This document shows positions 8,436 through 15,845 of a stretch of DNA of 64,000 bases, in pieces. Positions within the stretch are counted from its first letter, which is position 1. Each line of letters opens with the position of its first letter. The position numbers and the translations under genes are program-made. The stretch covers positions 1-64,000 of the forward strand of contig JAWKKV010000012.1 of NCBI GenBank assembly GCA_041393015.1. Reading direction: 5' to 3'. Under the pieces are notes generated by a model. That model was not told where the DNA came from. It made no database searches and was given only the letters and a program-made list of their open reading frames with translations. Origin of the DNA: JAGQYH01 sp041393015 (GTDB lineage: Bacteria; Bacteroidota; Bacteroidia; Chitinophagales; JADIYW01).

Positions 8436-9500
8436 TTACAACCTAATATCACCCAAACCTGCTGCTGCTGAAGGATACAGAATACCATTTTTAAGTTGAT
8501 ATAAATTAGTAAATGGATCATTAAGTAAATCCAAATTGCCATCAAGATCAGCGTATTCTATATTTGGACTGCTTAAGGCAAAATGTAAGCCGGCAGAAAT
8601 ACCTAACATACACTCATCTAAGCAACCTGCCATTACTTCAATTCCGGCTGCTTTAGCTACAGAATTGATATGTTTAGCTTCGTGAATGCCACCAACTTTC
8701 ATAATCTTTATGTTGATCATATCAATCAGGTTATTACTGGCTAACCGATACATATCTTTAAGTGTTTTAATGCTTTCATCGGCCATTACCGGAACTTTTA
8801 CACTTTGGGTTACTTCGCCCAAATTAGCTTCCATTGTTTGACAAGTTGGCTGTTCTAAAATTTCTACTTTTGCCTTTGTCGTTAAGCTTATAAAGGCAAT
8901 CGAATCTTGAATAGAATACCCTTGATTCGCATCAAATCGAAGCGTGAAGTCATCCCCCAAAAGTGCTCTCAATTTAATCACCTTTTCTACATCTTCTTCT
9001 AAAGAAACGCCGCCTTTCAGTTTTATAATAGAAAATCCTTGTTGTTTAAATTTCTTAGCATGCTCTAAAGTTTCCTCAAAAGGTAAAATACCAATAGTAA
9101 TACTTGTCTCGATTTTATGCTTATAGCCACCCAATAGTTTGTATAGTGGAATATCTGCTTTTCGAGCAATAAGATCATGCAAAGCCATATCTACCATAGC
9201 AATAGTAGAAGAGGAGTGTGGCATTTTTTCTTTTAAAATATGATTGATGCGAGAAATTTGAAATGGTGACTCATTTATCAATAAGTCATCAACAATAGTT
9301 TTGATATTCTCAATAACCATTTCCGGTGTTTCTCCCGTTACTTCAAGATCTGGTGCAGCGCATCCCCAACCGATTAGACCAGTATCTGTAATCAATTTTA
9401 AGATAATATTGGATGTGCTACTAACCGTTTCATAAGCTATAGTATAAGGCACAGCTAGTGGCATATCTATTTTAAAATACTCAATTGCCTTAATTTTCAT
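8436..9500 (-). CDS. Dipeptide epimerase, enolase superfamily
   Basis: 354 residues with the full catalytic set of the muconate-lactonizing/epimerase branch: K160-L-K162, metal ligands D190, E216 and D241, and opposite base K265 in NIKIMK. D318-L319-D320 near the C-terminus matches the DxD motif that holds the amino end of dipeptides in Ala-Glu type epimerases. An epimerase inverts the alpha-carbon of the second residue. It is the last gene of a five-gene operon, 25 bases after the creatininase-like gene. A related racemase, DgcA, works with a DUF1611 protein on N-acetyl-glutamate, so an N-acyl amino acid is an alternative substrate. Confidence 0.82.
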   Translation of the reverse strand: MKIKAIEYFKIDMPLAVPYTIAYETVSSTSNIILKLITDTGLIGWGCAAPDLEVTGETPEMVIENIKTIVDDLLINESPFQISRINHILKEKMPHSSSTIAMVDMALHDLIARKADIPLYKLLGGYKHKIETSITIGILPFEETLEHAKKFKQQGFSIIKLKGGVSLEEDVEKVIKLRALLGDDFTLRFDANQGYSIQDSIAFISLTTKAKVEILEQPTCQTMEANLGEVTQSVKVPVMADESIKTLKDMYRLASNNLIDMINIKIMKVGGIHEAKHINSVAKAAGIEVMAGCLDECMLGISAGLHFALSSPNIEYADLDGNLDLLNDPFTNLYQLKNGILYPSAAAGLGDIRL

Positions 9501-9525
9501 TTACCGGTTTTTATGTATAAAAAGA

Positions 9526-10326
9526 TTAATACCTATTTTGATAAAGTTCTTCTGTAGGGGTATTCTTAATTGTCTCTACAAACTCTGCCATACGTCTAAT
9601 CATTATTTCCCACATTTGATGGCCTTTTTCTACTGTTCCTAACGTTGCATTGCCCATTACACCTGATTTAGAAAGCTTTTCTGTGTGTGCATACCAACTT
9701 ACCCCACGTTCTGACGTGAAATCCAGAAATTCATTATCGAAGTCTAATGTTTCGTCCACAGCCTTATCCATGTCTACTAATTCAGGACGAATAGCCATAG
9801 TAGTGCTGGTTTCAATTTCTCCTGCATGAATATCATTATGCGTTTTAATCAGTTCATAAATGTCCTTGTCGCAGGTTTCACCCGTTTCTACACAAACAAA
9901 AATCTTAGCATCTCTGTTGATCATTTGTGCCGCATACATTAAAGTAGGAGCGTTGTCGCCATGACCATTTAACATGATGATTTTCTTAATCCCATGAGCA
10001 GCTAAATTCATTCCGATATCATAAATAAACATCGACAAAGCATTATTGGTGACAGAAAGTGTCCCAGGGAAATTGCTATGATGATAAGAAACGCCATAAG
10101 GAATGGGAGGTAAAACAAATGGTCTTGGATGTTCACAAGCTTCTGCTACTTTTTTAGCCAAATAAACAGCATCAAAATAATCTACATCTAAGGGTAAATG
10201 CGGACCGTGTTGTTCAATAGCGCCTAACGGTAAAATGGCAGTGTCAACAATTTTTAATCGTTCTTGAATTTCAGGCCACTTTAAAGTCTCCCACATAAAT
10301 TCAGGATAATCAGATTTACTCTTCAT
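9526..10326 (-). CDS. Creatininase-family metallohydrolase
   Basis: 266 residues, the usual length. E38-x-H40 and D49 in GAIEQHGPHLPLDVD match the first three metal ligands of creatininase with exact spacing. NGHGDN (120-125) and HAGEIETS (167-174) supply the remaining His and Glu. The family hydrolyses amide bonds: creatinine, formamides in riboflavin and F420 routes, and peptide ends in mycofactocin maturation (MftE). It overlaps the PP-loop gene by 11 bases, so it most likely acts on a product of that operon rather than on creatinine. Confidence 0.85.
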   Translation of the reverse strand: MKSKSDYPEFMWETLKWPEIQERLKIVDTAILPLGAIEQHGPHLPLDVDYFDAVYLAKKVAEACEHPRPFVLPPIPYGVSYHHSNFPGTLSVTNNALSMFIYDIGMNLAAHGIKKIIMLNGHGDNAPTLMYAAQMINRDAKIFVCVETGETCDKDIYELIKTHNDIHAGEIETSTTMAIRPELVDMDKAVDETLDFDNEFLDFTSERGVSWYAHTEKLSKSGVMGNATLGTVEKGHQMWEIMIRRMAEFVETIKNTPTEELYQNRY

Positions 10327-11827
10327 TTAGTTTGTAGTTTATTTGGTTTAGAAATGCTTCGTCAATCGTGAAGGCATTCCAATTTTTTTGATCTCTCATC
10401 ACCGCTCCATCAGCATATTCGTTTAATATATCAAACAATGGTTGTCGGATATATTTCGGCATATCTTCTAAGTTACTGCGCTCTTTATCAAATCTAAGTT
10501 TGGTAATTTCTGGATATGATTTGGCTAGTTTTTTAGTGAATTCATTTTTTTTAATCACCTTCTTTTCCATCATTAAATGATAAAGATGGGCCGCATCACT
10601 GCCAATCTGCTTCACTGATTTATTTTCTAGTGCTTGTAAGCCGTTAGTGATTTGCGTTTCATTATAACCACATCGTTTTGGATCTTCATCCAAGGCTTTC
10701 AACATGCCAATAATTCGTCTGCATTTTTCACATTTGCCACATGGATACATTCGTCCATCGACTTCATGAGCGGCATGACAGGAAACTTGGTGCTGTTGTA
10801 ACTCGGGATATCTTTTGATCAAAATTTTCATGATCAACAATTCTGATAAACTTCTTAAAATGGAGAATTGATTGATGCCCCAACCTTTATTTTTAAAGTA
10901 GCGAGTCAAAGCATTATCGAAATATTTACTTTGATCGTATAATCCATTGTAATGCGATATACCTTCTTTATTGCCAGTTACTGTTGTGTCGTATTCATCA
11001 CCAATTAAAATGTTGCCAATGTTTTTCTTTCTAACAATTGGTAAAACTCCAAATAGAAATACAGCCACTGTCCATAAACGAATAGGGTAGATGTCGGCAC
11101 GAATACTAGCGTAGTTTTCTTTGATAAAAGGAAATTGTTTAACCATCCAATTAAAAACTCTATCGCTATTGCACCATGGTTTGGAAGTATTGGGTTCAAT
11201 AGATTTAAAATGACGATAAGCGTTAACGGCTGTAAACCAGTGTCTACCGGCTTCATTGATGTAAATAGGAAAAGGTTTTGCTATTTCTTTGATAATGCCA
11301 TAAGTTAATAAACTGTCTTTTCCGCCGCTACTTAAAATGGCATACTTATTTTTATCAGTTTCCGCCTTTGACGGTGTCAATTTTAAATCTGCAAAATTGG
11401 TATTGGTAAAAACTATTTTTGATTGGGTGTATTTATCTCTTTTTTGAGCTTGCAAACTATCAAACGGAGGTTTTAGAAATTCGTTTTTGATCAGCAATTT
11501 ATTGGTTAGAATTTCTCTAGAAGTATTCTCCATCATATCTAGAAGAAAACGCTGATCGGCTTTATCATATAAACCATCAAACTCAATGGTTTCAAAAAAC
11601 AATCCATAATTAAGCGCTACTTGTGCTAGCATCATGGAAGCTAAATTGACATCTGAAGCCACTTTTTTATTAAAATAAGCTACATCATAAGAATAGATTA
11701 ATTCTATGGTGTCAACTTCACCTGATAATTTTTCAACGCTGTAGGTTGCCTTTACTTTTTTAGGTTCAATTTGAATGTTTTGTACTGAAAGTTTTTTCAA
11801 TACAATAAAAGATTCTAAAGTGATCAC
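10316..11827 (-). CDS. PP-loop ATP pyrophosphatase with QueC-like zinc motif, unknown substrate
   Basis: 503 residues. The N-type ATP-pyrophosphatase loop SSGGKDS is at 166-172, where ATP is used to adenylate a carbonyl or carboxylate. Cys350, Cys363, Cys366 and Cys369 (pattern C-x12-CGKCEKC) resemble the zinc site of QueC, which makes preQ0. The protein is twice the length of QueC, with a 160-residue N-terminal extension I cannot assign and no other queuosine genes beside it. The start is GTG at 11827, overlapping the previous stop as GTGA; a TTG nine codons later is possible. A ligase or amide-forming role is inferred. Confidence 0.7.
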   Translation of the reverse strand: MITLESFIVLKKLSVQNIQIEPKKVKATYSVEKLSGEVDTIELIYSYDVAYFNKKVASDVNLASMMLAQVALNYGLFFETIEFDGLYDKADQRFLLDMMENTSREILTNKLLIKNEFLKPPFDSLQAQKRDKYTQSKIVFTNTNFADLKLTPSKAETDKNKYAILSSGGKDSLLTYGIIKEIAKPFPIYINEAGRHWFTAVNAYRHFKSIEPNTSKPWCNSDRVFNWMVKQFPFIKENYASIRADIYPIRLWTVAVFLFGVLPIVRKKNIGNILIGDEYDTTVTGNKEGISHYNGLYDQSKYFDNALTRYFKNKGWGINQFSILRSLSELLIMKILIKRYPELQQHQVSCHAAHEVDGRMYPCGKCEKCRRIIGMLKALDEDPKRCGYNETQITNGLQALENKSVKQIGSDAAHLYHLMMEKKVIKKNEFTKKLAKSYPEITKLRFDKERSNLEDMPKYIRQPLFDILNEYADGAVMRDQKNWNAFTIDEAFLNQINYKLNEE

Positions 11828-12894
11828 TTTAAATGTTGTTTTAAGTTTTCAATTAAATCATCAGCGCCAAAAGCCAATACATCATATGCAGGCAAACCGG
11901 TTTCTTTGGTAATTTGCTCACAAGCCGGTAAAATTTCTGCTTCACTCATTTCTTCATGATTGACCGTTATGGCAATTACCTTTTTGCCCGAAATAGTTTC
12001 GATGGCATTAATTTGCTCTTGAAGAGAATGCAGTTTGTACCCTGGGAATCCATCGTATTCTACTCTTTTAGGAGCATGTTGAAGAATAACGTAATCTGGG
12101 CGACCTGCTGCTAAAATTTCAAAACCACCCGGATAAGCAGGGTTCATTAAACTTCCTTGTCCCTCAATAATAATAACATCAGGTGATTCATTTTTCCAAG
12201 CTTCGTGAACGGCATGTTCAATTTCTCCTGAAACAAAATCGTTGATACAGCTATCCATAATCATAGAATATTTGGCACCTTGCATCCAAGCCGTTTGTCC
12301 GGTTCCCACCATTTCGGCTTTTAAACCTGCTTTTCTGAAAGCATGAACAATTATCCATGCAGTTGTTCTTTTACCAATGGCAGAATCAGTTCCTAGAATA
12401 GCGATGTTTAAACAGTTAACCTCTTCTATTTTTCCGGTAAAGAAATGTAATTCGTCTCGGTCTGGCGTTCTACGAACATCTCTAACACGGCAGTTATTGG
12501 CTTTTGCAATGGCCATGAGATCTTCATCTTTGTAAAGAAAATCGTGTAAGCCACTATCTACATTTAGTCCTTTTTCTAAAGCAATTTTAATAGTGGCTTT
12601 AGCTTCTTTAGGCAATCTACCGCCGTCTGGTGCTAATCCAATCACTAAAGATTTTGGTTGATTATCCGATCCAAGTTGATCTAAAGCTTCATGAATGTCT
12701 TTGTAAATAGGAATATTATTGGTCTTATTGTCTAAAACTTTTCCTGCATCCTGTCCAGCATAAGTATGATCGATAACACCTACTATTTCGTATCGTTCTG
12801 TAAATCTTACCAAGCCATGAGCGGTTTTACCATTGGGCGTATTAAAGGCGCCATCAGCGTAAACGATGGCTTTTCCGTCAATTGTATTTTTCAT
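11824..12894 (-). CDS. DUF1611 family P-loop protein (DgcN-like)
   Basis: 356 residues. An N-terminal Rossmann-like part (1-130) is followed by a P-loop GTDSAIGKRTT (168-178, Lys175) and IIIEGQGSLMNPAYPGG, both signatures of DUF1611. One family member, DgcN, is reported as a D-glutamate N-acetyltransferase that works with the enolase-superfamily racemase DgcA. Here an enolase-superfamily epimerase is the last gene of the same operon. Start is ATG at 12894, four bases after the PLP-enzyme stop; the end overlaps the PP-loop gene by four bases. Family assignment is firm, the reaction is not. Confidence 0.78.
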   Translation of the reverse strand: MKNTIDGKAIVYADGAFNTPNGKTAHGLVRFTERYEIVGVIDHTYAGQDAGKVLDNKTNNIPIYKDIHEALDQLGSDNQPKSLVIGLAPDGGRLPKEAKATIKIALEKGLNVDSGLHDFLYKDEDLMAIAKANNCRVRDVRRTPDRDELHFFTGKIEEVNCLNIAILGTDSAIGKRTTAWIIVHAFRKAGLKAEMVGTGQTAWMQGAKYSMIMDSCINDFVSGEIEHAVHEAWKNESPDVIIIEGQGSLMNPAYPGGFEILAAGRPDYVILQHAPKRVEYDGFPGYKLHSLQEQINAIETISGKKVIAITVNHEEMSEAEILPACEQITKETGLPAYDVLAFGADDLIENLKQHLK

Positions 12895-12898
12895 TTGG

Positions 12899-13963
12899 TT
12901 AATATTTTCCGGTAAGTATCGCTACATACCGATCGTTAATTAATTCTTTTTTCTTATGAATATCCAGCAGAGCGATTAAACCTGCAGTGGATGCCGGTAG
13001 AATTCGATAACCTTCTTTTTTATGTAAAAAGGTAGACATTGCCTTCATTTTAGCATCACTAATATGGTGCGCTTCACCACCGGATTGATTAATGGCCCAA
13101 AGTGCTTCGTTGCCATCGAAACTATGCCAATTGATAAGCGGCTCATTGATGACAGTTTCTTTAATTTGTTTAGGATCGATGTCTTTACAATAATCCAATC
13201 CTAATTTATATGAAGAAACAATTGGATTTTTATAAGCGGCTGAACCGGCAATAAATATTGGAATCCTAGAAGTTTTTCCTCTTTTATATAAACTTACAAA
13301 ACCACGATACACTCCAGCTAATAAAGTGCCATTTGAAACTGGTGCTGCAATATATTTTGGTGCGTCTCTCAATTGATCGTAAATTTCGTTAGCTATTTCT
13401 GCATAAGCAGAAATTTGTAATGGAGTATTGGCACCACCTGGATTGGAATCATACCAATCATTTTCCTCTGCCAACTTACTAGAAGCGACAACCGTATCTT
13501 CATATGATCCTGGCAGTCTTACGATTTCAGCATCGAAACTCTGCATCTCTTTTATCCTTTCTGTATGATAACTTTCAGGAATGAATATTTTGCAGGTCAA
13601 TCCGGCTAAGTAAGCTGCATAAGCAACGGCTACTCCATAATTGCCGCAAGTAGCCAATGAAATAGTGTTGAAACCACGTCTAAAAGCATCGTGAACTTGT
13701 GCAAAGGCAATTCTGTCTTTTTGTGTTCCGGATGGATTTTCTCCTTCGTATTTAATAAAAAGCTGTCGAATGTTTAGTTCTCGTTCAACATTTCGAGCCC
13801 TATTTAAAGAGGTGTCGCCAACTTCTAAACTTATAATGTCATCAAATGCCTCAATTCTATCTACCATTGATAGTTTTGGATCTTTTACCATTTTACTAAG
13901 GCTGCGTACCTCTTTTATTATTTTAATCTCTGCGGACTTGATGCCGTCCAATAGATTCATCAT
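12899..13963 (-). CDS. PLP-dependent enzyme, threonine synthase-like (fold type II)
   Basis: 354 residues. PSGTQKDR places the PLP-binding lysine at residue 82, and TCGNYGVAVAYAA fits the loop that contacts substrate and phosphate. The fold includes threonine synthase, cysteate synthase, diaminopropionate synthases and ammonia-lyases. It carries an unusual 60-residue N-terminal lead. First gene of a tight operon with DUF1611, PP-loop, creatininase-like and epimerase genes, so it probably makes or modifies the amino-acid precursor of that pathway rather than serving threonine synthesis; no thrA or thrB is nearby. ATG codons at 13963 and 13960 are both usable. Confidence 0.8.
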   Translation of the reverse strand: MMNLLDGIKSAEIKIIKEVRSLSKMVKDPKLSMVDRIEAFDDIISLEVGDTSLNRARNVERELNIRQLFIKYEGENPSGTQKDRIAFAQVHDAFRRGFNTISLATCGNYGVAVAYAAYLAGLTCKIFIPESYHTERIKEMQSFDAEIVRLPGSYEDTVVASSKLAEENDWYDSNPGGANTPLQISAYAEIANEIYDQLRDAPKYIAAPVSNGTLLAGVYRGFVSLYKRGKTSRIPIFIAGSAAYKNPIVSSYKLGLDYCKDIDPKQIKETVINEPLINWHSFDGNEALWAINQSGGEAHHISDAKMKAMSTFLHKKEGYRILPASTAGLIALLDIHKKKELINDRYVAILTGKY

Positions 13964-14010
13964 TTAATTCTTTAATTGTTTTGTAGTAAATAATAAATAC
14001 AATTAGCCTA

Positions 14011-14055
14011 TGTATTAAACAGTATAATTGTCTATCAAAGATACTGCTTAATACA
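14011..14055. promoter_or_regulatory. Large inverted repeat before the PLP/DUF1611 operon, operator candidate
   Basis: TGTATTAAACAGTAT (14011-14025) and ATACTGCTTAATACA (14041-14055) are inverted copies matching at 14 of 15 positions, separated by 15 bases. Half-site centres are 30 bp apart, about three helical turns. The repeat spans a minus-strand -7 box, as expected for a repressor site; on minus-strand RNA the one mismatch becomes a G-U pair, so a hairpin is also possible. Confidence 0.55.
14036..14043 (-). promoter_or_regulatory. Possible -7 box (TATCTTTG on minus strand) of the five-gene operon
   Basis: CAAAGATA on the plus strand reads TATCTTTG on the minus strand, an exact TAnnTTTG match. 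It lies 73 bases before the PLP-enzyme ATG and within the inverted repeat 14011-14055. I see no good TTG at -33. Confidence 0.45.
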
Positions 14056-14106
14056 TTGCTGATATTGTTAAATAATAGCGTAAATTTTATTACTAAATTC
14101 TGCTAC

Positions 14107-15642
14107 TTAATGCTTAAGTTTTAGCTCGAAAAGATCTTTACGCCTGTCTTTCAAATTCCTTACGCTTCCATACTGATTGAGTTCTCTCAATAAATCAATA
14201 TCTACATCAACAATTAAAATCATTTCAGTATTAGGAGTCGCTTCTGCTTTGATTCCATTGGCAGGGAAAGCAAAGTCGCATGGTGTGAAAACCATTGATT
14301 GAGCATATTGAATATCCATATTATGAACCTTTGGAAGGTTACCTACACTTCCCGCAATTGCTACGTAACATTCGTTTTCAATCGCTCTAGCTTGTGCGCA
14401 GTTTCTCACTCTTGAATAACCATTTTGTGTGTCGGTTAAGAAAGGTACGAAGAGAATGTCCATTCCATCATCTGCTAAAATTCTGCTCAACTCAGGGAAT
14501 TCGACATCATAACAGATCAAAACACCAATTTTGCCGCAATCGGTATCGAATGTATGTAATTTGTGGCCGCCTTCTAGTCCCCAAACCTTAGCTTCGTCGG
14601 GCGTAACATGTAGTTTTTCATAACTCTCAATGGTTCCATCTCGTCTACATAGATAGCCAACATTATAGAGTTTGTTGTCTCTTATTTCCGGCATACTTCC
14701 CGAGATAATATTGATGTTATAAGAAATAGCAAAACTTGAGAATTTTTGAATTATCTCTTCCGTATATCCTGCTAATGCTCTAATGGCATCTGGTTCGCTT
14801 AGGTGATTATAGGCCGCCATTAATGGAGCATTAAAATATTCTGGAAACAAAGCGAAATCGCAACGATAGCTGGAGACGGCATCTATAAAATACTCAGCTT
14901 GCTGCAAAACATCATTTAAATTTTCATATAACCTCATTTGCCATTGAATCAAACCTAAACGAACTACTTTTTTAATCGTACTGGCCTTGTCATTTTCTTT
15001 TTCATAGTAAAGATTGTCCCACTTCAATAAAACAGCATAATCTCTTGAAGCGCTATCTTCCTCTAAATAATTCTTAAGTATTTTAGAAGGATGGAAGTCA
15101 TTGCTAATCTGAAAGTTGAAAACAGGATCATGAATTTCTTTACTTTTCACCTTATCAATGTATTGTCTTGGAGTAAGATCATCTGCAAATTTGTGGTAGT
15201 TGGGAATTCTTCCACCAAATACTATTCCTTTAAGGTTCAAGCGTTCACATAATTCTTTACGATAATCGTACAATCTTCTTCCTAAACGAAGGCCTCTAAA
15301 CTCAGGTTTGATAAAAACATCAATTCCATATAATGTTTCACCTTTCATGTTTAATGTGCTAAAAGTATAGTCTCCGGTGATTTGCTTGTAAGTATGTCTA
15401 TCTCCAAACTTATCATAATCAACTATGATGGATAGTGCGCAACCGGCAATGTGATCATTTACTTTAATGACTACTTGACCTTCTGGAAATTGATCAATCA
15501 ATGTTTTGATTTGATGTTCTTTCCAATAGCTATTGGGCATGCTAGAGTAGGAGGCAATCATTGCTTTTTTAAGTTCCTGATAATCATCTAGACTTAAAAA
15601 GGTTAACTCTATATTCTCTATTTCATTCGTTTTAATGGACAT
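14107..15642 (-). CDS. GNAT acetyltransferase fused to carbon-nitrogen hydrolase
   Basis: 511 residues in two domains. Residues 10-200 form a GNAT domain with the acetyl-CoA loop FRGLRLGRR (115-123). Residues 227-505 form a nitrilase-superfamily amidohydrolase with the catalytic triad Glu268 (FPEYF), Lys343 (YEKLH) and Cys377 (LICYDVEFPE). This fusion recurs in bacteria; its substrate is not known to me. It lies on the same strand 143 bases upstream of the PLP/DUF1611 operon but is separated from it by that operon's probable promoter. A link to that pathway is possible: an acyl-transfer plus amide-hydrolysis enzyme would fit. Two inverted repeats precede its start. Confidence 0.85.
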   Translation of the reverse strand: MSIKTNEIENIELTFLSLDDYQELKKAMIASYSSMPNSYWKEHQIKTLIDQFPEGQVVIKVNDHIAGCALSIIVDYDKFGDRHTYKQITGDYTFSTLNMKGETLYGIDVFIKPEFRGLRLGRRLYDYRKELCERLNLKGIVFGGRIPNYHKFADDLTPRQYIDKVKSKEIHDPVFNFQISNDFHPSKILKNYLEEDSASRDYAVLLKWDNLYYEKENDKASTIKKVVRLGLIQWQMRLYENLNDVLQQAEYFIDAVSSYRCDFALFPEYFNAPLMAAYNHLSEPDAIRALAGYTEEIIQKFSSFAISYNINIISGSMPEIRDNKLYNVGYLCRRDGTIESYEKLHVTPDEAKVWGLEGGHKLHTFDTDCGKIGVLICYDVEFPELSRILADDGMDILFVPFLTDTQNGYSRVRNCAQARAIENECYVAIAGSVGNLPKVHNMDIQYAQSMVFTPCDFAFPANGIKAEATPNTEMILIVDVDIDLLRELNQYGSVRNLKDRRKDLFELKLKH

Positions 15643-15664
15643 AAATTGTAAGTTTTGGATACAA

Positions 15665-15683
15665 TTGCATATTTAAAATGCAA
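15665..15683. promoter_or_regulatory. Inverted repeat in the leader of the GNAT-nitrilase gene
   Basis: TTGCAT (15665-15670) and ATGCAA (15678-15683) flank an AT-rich centre of seven bases, 23 bases before the ATG. A possible operator; no T-run follows. Confidence 0.3.
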
Positions 15684-15692
15684 GCTACATTT

Positions 15693-15710
15693 TAGTAATG
15701 GAAATTACTA
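15693..15710. promoter_or_regulatory. Second inverted repeat upstream of the GNAT-nitrilase gene
   Basis: TAGTAAT (15693-15699), four-base loop GGAA, ATTACTA (15704-15710), a perfect 7-bp stem. Together with the repeat at 15665 it suggests regulated expression. I found no convincing -7 box in this 200-base gap. Confidence 0.35.
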
Positions 15711-15845
15711 TGGTTTTAGAGTTTCCATCTGTCAATAAAATGCAAATAAAAATTCAACAAAAAAAATAATTTGAGATTAATAACGAAACAGGAATCAATT
15801 TCTTTCAAAAACGCATTAAGATAGATGGATTTAGAGCGTTTTTAT

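Noticed and set aside
10316..11827. Calling the PP-loop gene queC
   Set aside because: Length, N-terminal extension and neighbours differ from queuosine loci; only the P-loop and cysteine pattern agree.
8436..12894. Calling the epimerase and DUF1611 genes dgcA and dgcN
   Set aside because: The family match is good, but the DxD motif (318-320) favours a dipeptide substrate and the operon has three extra enzymes, so the D-glutamate route is only one possibility.
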